A stretch of DNA of 64,000 nucleotides, from the NCBI RefSeq assembly GCF_044465595.1, contig NZ_JBITLV010000010.1:30454-94453 (forward strand), read 5' to 3'. Origin of the DNA: Spongisporangium articulatum (GTDB lineage: Bacteria; Actinomycetota; Actinomycetes; Actinomycetales; Kineosporiaceae). Below are positions 1-8,077 of this stretch, piece after piece. Position 1 is the first letter of the stretch. Each line of letters opens with the position of its first letter. The notes under the pieces were generated by a model, which worked only from the letters and a program-made list of their open reading frames with translations, was not told where the DNA came from and made no database searches. The translations under genes were made by a program, and so were the position numbers.

Positions 1-1137
1 ACCCTCGGCGGAGGCCAGCAGCTTCGCCTTGTCCACCTCGGCCTGCGCCTCACCCTCGCGCTGGAGGGCGGCGGCGCCCGCGGTGCGGGCCTTCAGGTCG
101 GCCTCACCCTGCAGTTCCCGCTGCCGGGCCGCGGCCTCCGCGGTGGCGATGGTGACCGCCTTGGCGCCCTCCGCCTTGGCCGTGGCGGCCTTGCGGTCGG
201 CCTCGGCCGGGGCGATCACGTCGGCCTGCAGCGCCTGCTGGCGCTGGGCGGCCCGCTGCTGCTCGACCGCGATCTGCCGCTCGGTGCGCTCCTTCTCGGT
301 CTGCACGTCGGCGAGGACGACGGCCCGCCGCGCCTCCGCCTCGGCCAGCGGTCCCGCCTGGTTGGCCCGCGCCTGGGCCGCCTTCACCTCGGTGTCGATG
401 GCCGCCTGCTTCATGGCCAGCGCCCGCTCGGCCTCGGCGATGGCCTCGCGCGACTTGGTCTCGGCCGTCTGGCCCTCCTGGAAGGCCTGGGCCGCGGCGA
501 TCCGAGCGTCCCGGCGGGCCTGCGCCTCGCCGACCTCGGCGTCGCGGGTGACCTCGGCGATCCGCTTGCGACCCAGCGCCTCGATGTACCCGTTCTTGTC
601 GCGCACGTCCTGGATGGTGAGGACGTCGAGCTCCATGCCGATCGCGCCCAGGGCGGCCCCGGCCTCCTCGGCCACCCCGCGGGTCAGCTGGTCACGGTTG
701 CTGTTGAGATCCTCGACCGTCATCTTGGCGCAGATCGCGCGCATGTTGCCCGAGATGATCTCCGTGAGCTGGTTCTTCAGTTCCTCCCGGTTGGCGGTCA
801 GGAACCGCTGGGTGCCGGTCTCGATCGCCTCGTCGGTGGAACCGAACCGGATGAGCGCGACCACGTCCACGGCGATCCCCACCCCGTTGCTGGAGATGGC
901 GTTGCCGACGCTCACCTGGATGTTGAACGGCTCCAGGCTCATGAAGTCGACCCGCTCCAGCACGGGCACGCGGAACCGCGCGCCGCCGCGCACGATCTTG
1001 GGCCGGCCACGACCGGTGAAGACGGCCACCATGTTCGGCGGCACCTTCACGTAGTTCTTCGCGTACAGGGCCGCGACGAGGACGAAGACGACGACCACCG
1101 CCACGGGGGCGATGACGACTGGGGAGGTGACGCTCAT
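1..1137 (-). CDS. Flotillin-like SPFH-domain protein (3' end outside window)
   Basis: The visible 379 residues begin with one N-terminal membrane segment (about residues 5-24, VVIAPVAVVVVFVLVAALYA), then an SPFH/band-7 domain (about 30-200) and a long Ala/Glu/Arg-rich coiled coil with repeated AEA/EAE blocks that runs off the left edge. This order is typical of flotillins, which scaffold membrane microdomains at the cytoplasmic face. The ATG at 1137 is preceded by a purine-rich AGAAGGAA Shine-Dalgarno. The gene lies downstream of an NfeD-type gene on the same strand, the classic flotillin/NfeD pairing (FloT-YuaF in Bacillus), so the two probably form one operon. Only the C-terminal end is missing, because of the window boundary and not because of damage. 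Confidence 0.9.
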   Translation of the reverse strand, partial: MSVTSPVVIAPVAVVVVFVLVAALYAKNYVKVPPNMVAVFTGRGRPKIVRGGARFRVPVLERVDFMSLEPFNIQVSVGNAISSNGVGIAVDVVALIRFGSTDEAIETGTQRFLTANREELKNQLTEIISGNMRAICAKMTVEDLNSNRDQLTRGVAEEAGAALGAIGMELDVLTIQDVRDKNGYIEALGRKRIAEVTRDAEVGEAQARRDARIAAAQAFQEGQTAETKSREAIAEAERALAMKQAAIDTEVKAAQARANQAGPLAEAEARRAVVLADVQTEKERTERQIAVEQQRAAQRQQALQADVIAPAEADRKAATAKAEGAKAVTIATAEAAARQRELQGEADLKARTAGAAALQREGEAQAEVDKAKLLASAEG

Positions 1138-1201
1138 CGAAGTTCCTTCTTCTCTCTGCCCGGTGACGGGCTTCCTGGGGTGGTGAAGTCAGTGGTTCGG
1201 C

Positions 1202-1849
1202 TCAGCCGAACGTGTTGTGGTGGACGACGACCCCGCCGTCCATGAGGTCGACGATGCGCACGAGCGAGCCCTTGGTGACACCCTCGGGCAGGTCGGCACT
1301 CGCCTGCTGCGTGACGCGCGCACCCTGGCGGTCGTGGAAGGTGACCTGACCGGTGCCCCCGGGGAGGATGTCGAGGGTCACGACGGCATCCCGGCCGACG
1401 TAGCTGTAGCGGCTCATCACCGAGTTGAACTGTTGGCGGGCCAGGGGTTTCAGAATCACCTGGTACACCCCGGCTCCGACCGCGACGAACCCGGCGAAGG
1501 CTACGGGCCAGCTCAGCAGGGTCGGCAGGCCGACGCTCGCGGCGAGGTAGCCGCAGGCCCCGAAGCCCACGGCGGCGGCGGCCAGCACCCGGATGCTGCG
1601 CCAGGTGGGTTCGTAGAGGCCGGGACCGTTCTGCAGGGCCCGGGTCTCGCTCGGCAGCTCCACATCGCGCGCGGCGCCGCCGGCGTGCTCCAGGTGGGCT
1701 TCGTGCCCGACCTCGACCCCGTGCGGCAGCTCGGCCCCGTGACCGGCCCCGAGGTCGTGCTCGAGGAACTCGCCGAGCAGCAGGCTGACCAGCAGCAGGA
1801 GGAATCCCGTCGCGCCGACCGACGCGAACACGATCTCCGACCCGGTCAC
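1202..1849 (-). CDS. NfeD-family membrane protein with C-terminal OB fold
   Basis: This 215-residue protein starts at GTG 1849 behind a GGGGA ribosome site. It has an N-terminal hydrophobic segment (about 8-26), a His/Glu-rich loop (about 30-65), two further hydrophobic segments (about 87-130) and a soluble beta-rich C-terminus (about 148-210) like the OB fold of NfeD/YuaF proteins. Family members partner SPFH proteins in membrane microdomains, and the flotillin gene follows directly (65 bp), supporting that role. The protein is short, so it belongs to the NfeD1b/YuaF class without the ClpP-like protease domain. Fine function is unknown. Confidence 0.75.
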   Translation of the reverse strand: MTGSEIVFASVGATGFLLLLVSLLLGEFLEHDLGAGHGAELPHGVEVGHEAHLEHAGGAARDVELPSETRALQNGPGLYEPTWRSIRVLAAAAVGFGACGYLAASVGLPTLLSWPVAFAGFVAVGAGVYQVILKPLARQQFNSVMSRYSYVGRDAVVTLDILPGGTGQVTFHDRQGARVTQQASADLPEGVTKGSLVRIVDLMDGGVVVHHNTFG

Positions 1850-2074
1850 CGACGATCCCCCTTCGTGCCGCGTACCCCGTGCGACGGGCTCAATCTAAGC
1901 CTCCCGGGGCCCGGCCGCTGCCGAATTCCTGACGAGGCAACGAGGCCGCCACTGCGGGAGTTCCACCCCGGCGGGCCCGGCGGATCCACCCTCAGGGATC
2001 AAGGCCGCGGTCCCGGCTGCCGATCTTGTCTCCCGAGTTGTCGTGCAGCCCAGCGCACCCCCCGAGGAGTCGTC

Positions 2075-3637
2075 GTGTCCTTCGCCGCCCTGTCCATCAA
2101 GCGGCTGATGGCCGTCCTGAGCGTCGGGATGCTGCTCTGCCTCGCGGTCATCGCCCCGCTGGTGGCGATCGAGTCCCGGCACGCGACCCACGCCGAGGCC
2201 CGGCTGAGGACGTACCTGGCGGCCAAGGAGCAGATCGAGCGGTACGCCTTCCTCGACCTGTCGGTGAAGTACGACAGCGTGGTGGCGACGGCCTACCCCC
2301 AGACCAAGGCCCAGCAGGACAAGCTGATGGCCACGGAGTCGGCCGAGATGGGCCGCCTGGTGTCCAGCCTCGACGAGGCGGACCTGAGCGCCGCCGAGCA
2401 CGCGGCGATCGACGCCGTGCAGCAGGCCCGCGACGAGTACAACAAGCTCGACGTGACGAAGTTCGACCTCAGCACCCCGAAGGGGCTCGCCGAGGCCAGC
2501 GCCGCCTACAACGGGGCCACCGCCAAGCAGACCGCCGCGGTGAACAAGGCCAAGGGCCTGCTCCAGAGCGGCGTGGCCGAGCAGCAGGACCGGGTCCACG
2601 GCGCGGTCACCCGGATGCGGCTCGTGCTGCTCCTGTTGACCGTCGGTGGCGGCCTGGTGCTGTGCGGCGGCCTGGTGCTGTTCGGCCGGGCGCTCGTGCG
2701 GCGGATCGGTGCGCTCGACGCGGCCCTGTCGTCGGTGGCGGCCGGTGACCTGCAGGTCGAGGTCGACACGCGGGGACGCGACGAGGTGGCCGCCATGGCC
2801 CGCAGCGTCGAGGGCCTGGCCGCCAGGCTGCGCAGCGTCTTCGCCTCGATCGATCGCACCAGCGGCAGCCTGAACCAGACGGCCCTGTCGCTCGGCGAGG
2901 TGGCCGAGCGGGTCGACCGCTCGGCCCAGGAGACCTCGGACCAGGCGGGGGTCGTGGCCCGCACCGCCGACGAGGTGTCCCAGAACGTGCAGTCCGTGGC
3001 CACCGGCGGCGAGGAGATGGGTGCCTCGATCGAGGAGATCGCCCGCAACGCGCAGGAGGCGGCCGAGGTCGCGACCGGCGCCGTGGCTGCCGTGGCCACC
3101 ACCACCGGCACGATGAACCAGCTCGGCGACTCGTCGCGCGAGATCGGTGACGTGGTGCGGCTGATCACCAGCATCGCCGAGCAGACCAACCTGCTCGCGC
3201 TGAACGCGACCATCGAGGCCGCCCGGGCCGGCGACGCAGGCAAGGGCTTCGCGGTCGTGGCCGAGGAGGTCAAGCAGCTGGCGCAGGAGACCGCGCGGGC
3301 CACCGACGACATCTCCCAGCGCGTCGACACGATCCAGGGCGACGCCGAGCAGGCGGCCCGCTCGATCGCCGAGATCGCCACGGTGATCACCCGGATCAAT
3401 GAGTTCCAGACCACCATCGCCAGCGCGGTGGAGGAGCAGACGGCGACCACGCAGTCGATCACGGCCGGGGTGGGGACCGCCGCCACGGGCTCGGCGCAGA
3501 TCGCGCAGAGCATCACCGGGGTGGCCTCGGCCGCCGACGCGACGGTGTCGTCGATGGGTGAGGCGCGCGCCAACGCCCAGCAGTTGCAGACCATGAGCGA
3601 GGAGCTGGCCGGGATCGTCTCCGGCTTCCGCTACTGA
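2075..3637 (+). CDS. Methyl-accepting chemotaxis protein
   Basis: This 520-residue chemoreceptor has transmembrane helix 1 at about residues 10-30, a roughly 150-residue helical extracytoplasmic sensor domain, transmembrane helix 2 at about 187-210, a HAMP linker and a cytoplasmic methyl-accepting signalling domain. The signalling hairpin tip contains the conserved EQTNLLALNATIEAARAG motif followed by GKGFAVVAEEVKQLA. It would transmit ligand state to CheW/CheA at the inner membrane. The chosen GTG at 2075 has a GAGGAG ribosome site 5-11 nt upstream; an in-frame ATG exists about 11 codons later. No che genes are nearby, so it is an orphan receptor. c-di-GMP genes lie a few kb downstream, but no direct link is visible. 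Confidence 0.93.
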   Translation: MSFAALSIKRLMAVLSVGMLLCLAVIAPLVAIESRHATHAEARLRTYLAAKEQIERYAFLDLSVKYDSVVATAYPQTKAQQDKLMATESAEMGRLVSSLDEADLSAAEHAAIDAVQQARDEYNKLDVTKFDLSTPKGLAEASAAYNGATAKQTAAVNKAKGLLQSGVAEQQDRVHGAVTRMRLVLLLLTVGGGLVLCGGLVLFGRALVRRIGALDAALSSVAAGDLQVEVDTRGRDEVAAMARSVEGLAARLRSVFASIDRTSGSLNQTALSLGEVAERVDRSAQETSDQAGVVARTADEVSQNVQSVATGGEEMGASIEEIARNAQEAAEVATGAVAAVATTTGTMNQLGDSSREIGDVVRLITSIAEQTNLLALNATIEAARAGDAGKGFAVVAEEVKQLAQETARATDDISQRVDTIQGDAEQAARSIAEIATVITRINEFQTTIASAVEEQTATTQSITAGVGTAATGSAQIAQSITGVASAADATVSSMGEARANAQQLQTMSEELAGIVSGFRY

Positions 3638-3709
3638 TCGAGAACCGGGCGAATGTGACCCATGGGTAGCACCTAGACATTCCGTGACGGCGGGTCGACG
3701 CTGGGGAAC

Positions 3710-6700
3710 ATGCGACGACGGGGTCGGCGATCGGGTGTCCTGGTTCTGCTGCTGAGCGCCGGCACGGCCCTCTCCTCGGCGCTCGGACTGGTGGTCACCG
3801 GCGGTCCGGCCGGGGCCGCCGTCGTCCCGGCGGCGCCCGGTGGGCCCGGGGCGCTCTCGCACTTCGACCTGGCCCGCAAGGACTGCCTGGGCACGGCCCG
3901 GAACACGACGTCGAAGGTCTGGTACACGGTCGCCGGTGGCGTGCTCTCCGACGTCTACGCGCCGACGATCGACACCACGAACGTCGAGACGATGCAGTAC
4001 GTCGTCACCGACGGCTCGACCTTCACCGACCTGCAGACCCGCGACACCACGTACACCGTGAAGAGCCTCGACCCGGGCGGGATGGCCTGCCAGGTCACCA
4101 GCACCGCCAAGAGCGGGAAGTACTCGCTGGTCAGCGATTTCGTCACCGACCCGGCTCGGGACGCGGTGGTCGTGCGGACCCGGCTGGTGCCGGCCCGGGG
4201 CGTCGCGGGGCTCAAGGTGTACGTGCGCTACGACGCGACCATGAACGGCAACGGTGGCGGGGGAGCACCCGACGGCGGCGCGGACGACGCCGCCGTCGAC
4301 GCCACCACCGCCCTGGTCAGCTCGGACACCGTCACCGAGACCAACGCGCCGAACCGGGACTACGCGGTCCCGCTGTTCGGGGCGCTGCGGGCGGACAAGC
4401 CGTTCCTGGCCGCCAGCAGCGGGTTCGCGGGCACCGCGAGCGACGGTCTCACCCAACTCGACGCCGACCACACACTGGGCACGACGTACACGACCGCGAC
4501 GCACGGGAACGTGGTGCAGACCGGGCAGGTGGACGTCGGGCGCGACGGCCGCTTCACCCTCGCCCTCGGCTACGGGAAGACGCAGACGTCGGCGGTCTCC
4601 GTGGCCGGTGCGGCCGCGCAGGCGCCGTTCGCCCGCACCGCGGCGAAGTACGTCGCCGGGTGGGCGGCCTACGACGCCCGGCTCAAGCGCCCGCCGGCCT
4701 CCTTCCCCGGCCTCAGGGCCGCCGACGCTTCGAAACTGCGCGCCGCGTACTGGTTGTCGGCCAACGTGCTGAAGGCGAGTGAGGACAAGACGTTCCCCGG
4801 CGCGGTCGTCGCCTCGCTCGCGAGCCCCTGGGGGCAGGCCGTGTCGGCCGGGGAGGCGCCCGACGGCAAGGGCGTCTGGTTCGGCTCGTACCGCGAGATC
4901 TTCGCCCGCGACCTGTACGAGGCGTTCACCGGCTTCCTCACCGACGGGGACCTGGCCACCGCGCGGGCCACCACCCGGTTCCTGTTCGAGCGGCAGCAGC
5001 TGGCCGACGGGCGGATGCCGCGCAACTCCCTGGTCAACGGCAAGCTCTCGAACGACTCCGGCGGTGATCAGCTCGACGAGACCGCCTACCCGATCCTGAT
5101 GGCCTACCAGGCCGGGCTCTCGGGTGACTCGGCGCTGTGGACGGACCACGTGAAGAAGGCCGCCGACTTCGTCGTCGCGCACGGCCCGAGCTTCGGCTCG
5201 GAGCGGTGGGAGGAGCAGAGCGGCTACTCGCCGTCCACCATCGCCGCTGAGATCGCCGGGCTGGTGGCCGCGGGCCGCATCGCCGACGCCCAGGGCGACC
5301 ATGCGTCGGCGCGCGTGTACCGGGCCACGGCCGACCACTTCCAGCGCAGCATCAAGGGCTGGACGGTCACGACCACCGGCCCGTACGCGACCGGCCGGTA
5401 CTTCATCCGGCTGTCCAAGTCCGGCGACCCGGACGCCGCGGTCTCGTACGGGCTCGGCAACGGCGGCCCGACCGCCGACCAGCGGTCCGTGATCGACGCC
5501 GGGTTCCTCGAACTGACCCGGCTGGGTGCGCTGTCGCCCACCGATCCCGACGTGCAGGCGTCGCTGCCGGTCGTCGACTCGACCATCGCCCGGACCACGC
5601 CGAGCGGGGTCGGGTACTACCGCTACGGGACGTCGAGCGCCGGCACCGAGGACGGCTACGGAGACTGTTACGAACCCGACCCCACCGACTGTGCCCCGAC
5701 CGGGAAGCCCTGGCCCGCAGGCAATTCCGGCTCCGGGCACCTCTGGCCGGTGCTGAACGGCGAACGCGCCGAGCAGCGCTTGCAGACCGGTGACCGGGCC
5801 GGTGCGGCGCAACTCCTGCTCAGCATGAACCGGTACTCCTCCGGCGTCGGGCTGGTGCCCGAACAGGACTGGGAGAATCCCGATCTCGCCGCCTCGCCGT
5901 ACGGCACCGACCCGGCGACGGCGTCCATCGGGTTCCGGGCCGGGCAGGCGGCCGGTTCGGCGTCGCCGCTGACCTGGGCCCAGGCGCAGCAGGTCCGGCT
6001 CACCTTGAGCCTGGCCGGCGGGACCCGCCCGCTGGAGCAGCCGGACGCCGTCCGCGCGCGGTACCTGCCCACCGCGCCGGGCGCGGCGCCGGTCACCGTC
6101 ACCGCCCCGGCCGACGGCGCGGTCGTCACCACCGCGACGGTCCCGATCACCGGGACGACGACGCCGGGCGCGACCGTCGACGTCGCCTCCACGGCGGTCG
6201 ACACCGGGGGAGCGTCGTCCACCGTCACGGTGAAGGCGGCTGCGGACGGGTCGTTCTCGGCCACCGTCCCGTCGCCGTTCGGGACGTCGGTGATCACCGT
6301 CGCCGTGACCGCACCGGACGGGTCGACCGGCTACGCACGCCGGGCCGTGGTGTCGGACTTCATCACCGGCACCACCGTGCTCGACGTCACCGACCCGACC
6401 GGCGACGACCACGGGCCAGGCCCGTTCGCGTACCCGACCTCGGGCGACTTCACCCCGGGCGCGTTCGACATCCAGCGGTTCCAGGTGATCGTCAGCGGCC
6501 AGAACGCCGTCCTGCGGGTGCAGACCCGCGACCTGTCACCGACCTTCGGATCGGCACTGGGCGCTCAGCTGCTCGACGTCTACGTGCACACGCCGGGCGC
6601 CGGAGATACCTCCACGGCAGCCGCTTTCGCCTCCCGCAACTACACGATCGCGGCCGGCTCGGCCTGGAGCCGGCGCATCGAGGTGCAGGGCTTCGCGGCG

Positions 6701-7069
6701 CCGGTGTTCGTCGACGCGGCCGGCGCCTCGCTGGGCGACGTGACCGTGCAGGCCGGCCAGACGTCCCGGTACATCACGATGATCGTCCCGCTGGCCGCGC
6801 TCGGCACCCCCGGTCCGGGGTGGTCGTTCGCCGTCGTGCTGCACGGGCAGGACGGCTTCAGCGGCGACCAGGCCCGCTCGTTCGCCCCCACCGCCCAGCC
6901 GTTCCAGTTCGGCCTGTGCGCCCCGGGCGGGGTGAGCCCCGTCTGCGCGATCGACCCGGGGACGGCCCCCAAGGCGATGGACGTGATCACGCCGGCGGGC
7001 GTCGACCAGGCCACCGAGCTCGACCCGACGCTCGGCCCGGTGGTGATCGCCGGCGTCCCTGTGCCCTGA
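3710..7069 (+). CDS. Secreted GH15 glucodextranase/glucoamylase
   Basis: This 1119-residue protein has an N-terminal signal peptide (about residues 1-38, ending GGPAGAA). A glucodextranase-type N-terminal beta domain follows (about 45-320), then a GH15 (alpha/alpha)6 catalytic domain (about 330-780), an Ig-like/bacterial beta-sandwich segment (about 795-880) and a C-terminal glucodextranase C-like domain (about 890-1110). The GH15 general acid region is ERWEEQSGYS (Glu 501/502) and the catalytic base is in VLNGER (Glu 685). Family members release glucose from the non-reducing ends of alpha-1,6 or alpha-1,4 glucans outside the cell. The extra C-terminal domains favour glucodextranase over plain glucoamylase. 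It is probably monocistronic; the next gene is convergent. Confidence 0.88.
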   Translation: MRRRGRRSGVLVLLLSAGTALSSALGLVVTGGPAGAAVVPAAPGGPGALSHFDLARKDCLGTARNTTSKVWYTVAGGVLSDVYAPTIDTTNVETMQYVVTDGSTFTDLQTRDTTYTVKSLDPGGMACQVTSTAKSGKYSLVSDFVTDPARDAVVVRTRLVPARGVAGLKVYVRYDATMNGNGGGGAPDGGADDAAVDATTALVSSDTVTETNAPNRDYAVPLFGALRADKPFLAASSGFAGTASDGLTQLDADHTLGTTYTTATHGNVVQTGQVDVGRDGRFTLALGYGKTQTSAVSVAGAAAQAPFARTAAKYVAGWAAYDARLKRPPASFPGLRAADASKLRAAYWLSANVLKASEDKTFPGAVVASLASPWGQAVSAGEAPDGKGVWFGSYREIFARDLYEAFTGFLTDGDLATARATTRFLFERQQLADGRMPRNSLVNGKLSNDSGGDQLDETAYPILMAYQAGLSGDSALWTDHVKKAADFVVAHGPSFGSERWEEQSGYSPSTIAAEIAGLVAAGRIADAQGDHASARVYRATADHFQRSIKGWTVTTTGPYATGRYFIRLSKSGDPDAAVSYGLGNGGPTADQRSVIDAGFLELTRLGALSPTDPDVQASLPVVDSTIARTTPSGVGYYRYGTSSAGTEDGYGDCYEPDPTDCAPTGKPWPAGNSGSGHLWPVLNGERAEQRLQTGDRAGAAQLLLSMNRYSSGVGLVPEQDWENPDLAASPYGTDPATASIGFRAGQAAGSASPLTWAQAQQVRLTLSLAGGTRPLEQPDAVRARYLPTAPGAAPVTVTAPADGAVVTTATVPITGTTTPGATVDVASTAVDTGGASSTVTVKAAADGSFSATVPSPFGTSVITVAVTAPDGSTGYARRAVVSDFITGTTVLDVTDPTGDDHGPGPFAYPTSGDFTPGAFDIQRFQVIVSGQNAVLRVQTRDLSPTFGSALGAQLLDVYVHTPGAGDTSTAAAFASRNYTIAAGSAWSRRIEVQGFAAPVFVDAAGASLGDVTVQAGQTSRYITMIVPLAALGTPGPGWSFAVVLHGQDGFSGDQARSFAPTAQPFQFGLCAPGGVSPVCAIDPGTAPKAMDVITPAGVDQATELDPTLGPVVIAGVPVP

Positions 7070-7095
7070 CGGGTGCTTCGGCGGTGCTTCGGCGG

Positions 7096-7968
7096 TCAGT
7101 CGGACACCGCGCGCACGGCGTCCGCGACCCTCTTGGGCGCGGTGGTCTCCAGGGGTCGGGCCGCGGCGACCGGGATCAGGCTCCCGGGCCGGAACCGCTT
7201 CACGAACGCGGCCCGCCGGGCCACGGCCCGCACGTCCGCCGTGGTCGCGGGCGTGCTCGACGTCGTGCCGGTGCCTGCGGTCGAGGTCAGGTAGACCAGC
7301 GGGATCCTCGGTTCGCGACCGGCGTAGCGCTGGGCGGCCCGGAGCGTCTCGTACCGGCTGAGGTGTTCGGGGCTGTCGGTCTCGTCGCTGCCGGAGGCCG
7401 CCTGCAGGGCCTCGGTGCCGGCCTGGCCCGGGAACGGGGAGTCGAGCAGCACGAGCCCGGTCACCGCCCGACGGTGCCCGTTCGCGTACAGGTACGCCAG
7501 CAGCCCGCCGAACCCGGAGCCGACGAGCACGTACGGTCCGCCGATGTCGGCCTTCTTCAGCAGGCCCTGCAGGTCCGCGAGGGCGTCGGCCGGGGTCTGC
7601 GGCCCCGTCACCCGGTCGCTGTCGCCCACTCCGCGCCGGTCGTAGAGGCAGACCCGCTGATCGTCCTCCACGATCGACGCGAACGCCGTGCCGGCCTTGC
7701 GGGGGGCCGATCCCGCGCCGGCGGCGACGCTGTCGTGCAGGTAGACGACGGTGGGCGAGCCGGTGCCGCGGCAGCTCAGGTAGAGGCCGTGCCCGCCGAA
7801 GCCGTTCACCACGAAGCTGCCCTCGAGCGAGGCGACCGTCGGCTCCGGCGAGGCCGGGGCGCTCGAGGTGGGCGGCGTCGTCCCCGACCCTCCGCCGCCG
7901 CAGGCGGCCAGTGCCAGCGCCAGCAGGGCGGCGGTCAGGGTCCGGGCGTGTGCCGCAATCCAGCCCAT
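7096..7968 (-). CDS. Putative alpha/beta-hydrolase lipoprotein
   Basis: The 290-residue product begins with a lipoprotein signal peptide (lipobox LALAAC, Cys about 23) and a Gly/Thr/Pro-rich linker. It continues as an alpha/beta-hydrolase core: YLHDSVA oxyanion strand, YDRRGVGDSD, and a nucleophile elbow GSGFGG with Ser at about 151. The expected acid is probably in the C-terminal half and a catalytic His is not obvious, since the domain seems short after VYLTS. It would be anchored on the outer face of the membrane. Substrate is unknown. It converges on the glucodextranase gene with only 26 bp between stop codons and no clear hairpin terminator. Confidence 0.72.
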   Translation of the reverse strand: MGWIAAHARTLTAALLALALAACGGGGSGTTPPTSSAPASPEPTVASLEGSFVVNGFGGHGLYLSCRGTGSPTVVYLHDSVAAGAGSAPRKAGTAFASIVEDDQRVCLYDRRGVGDSDRVTGPQTPADALADLQGLLKKADIGGPYVLVGSGFGGLLAYLYANGHRRAVTGLVLLDSPFPGQAGTEALQAASGSDETDSPEHLSRYETLRAAQRYAGREPRIPLVYLTSTAGTGTTSSTPATTADVRAVARRAAFVKRFRPGSLIPVAAARPLETTAPKRVADAVRAVSD

Positions 7969-8077
7969 GTCATGCCCTCACGTCCGAATCGGGCATCCGT
8001 GCGCCGTGCTTCGTGCTCCGTGTCCGTCGCCGCCCAGCCTCCCGGCGGGCGCCGGGCCGGGCAAGGAACGGTGCGGC

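Noticed and set aside
1895..6412. A 1505-codon open frame on the - strand opposite the chemoreceptor and glucodextranase
   Set aside because: Low-complexity Arg/Gly/Pro-rich product with no domains; it is the shadow expected opposite high-G+C genes. The + strand genes have clear families and ribosome sites.
7070..7095. Hairpin terminator between convergent glucodextranase and lipoprotein genes
   Set aside because: Only a short direct repeat (GGTGCTTCGGC) is present; no stable inverted repeat.
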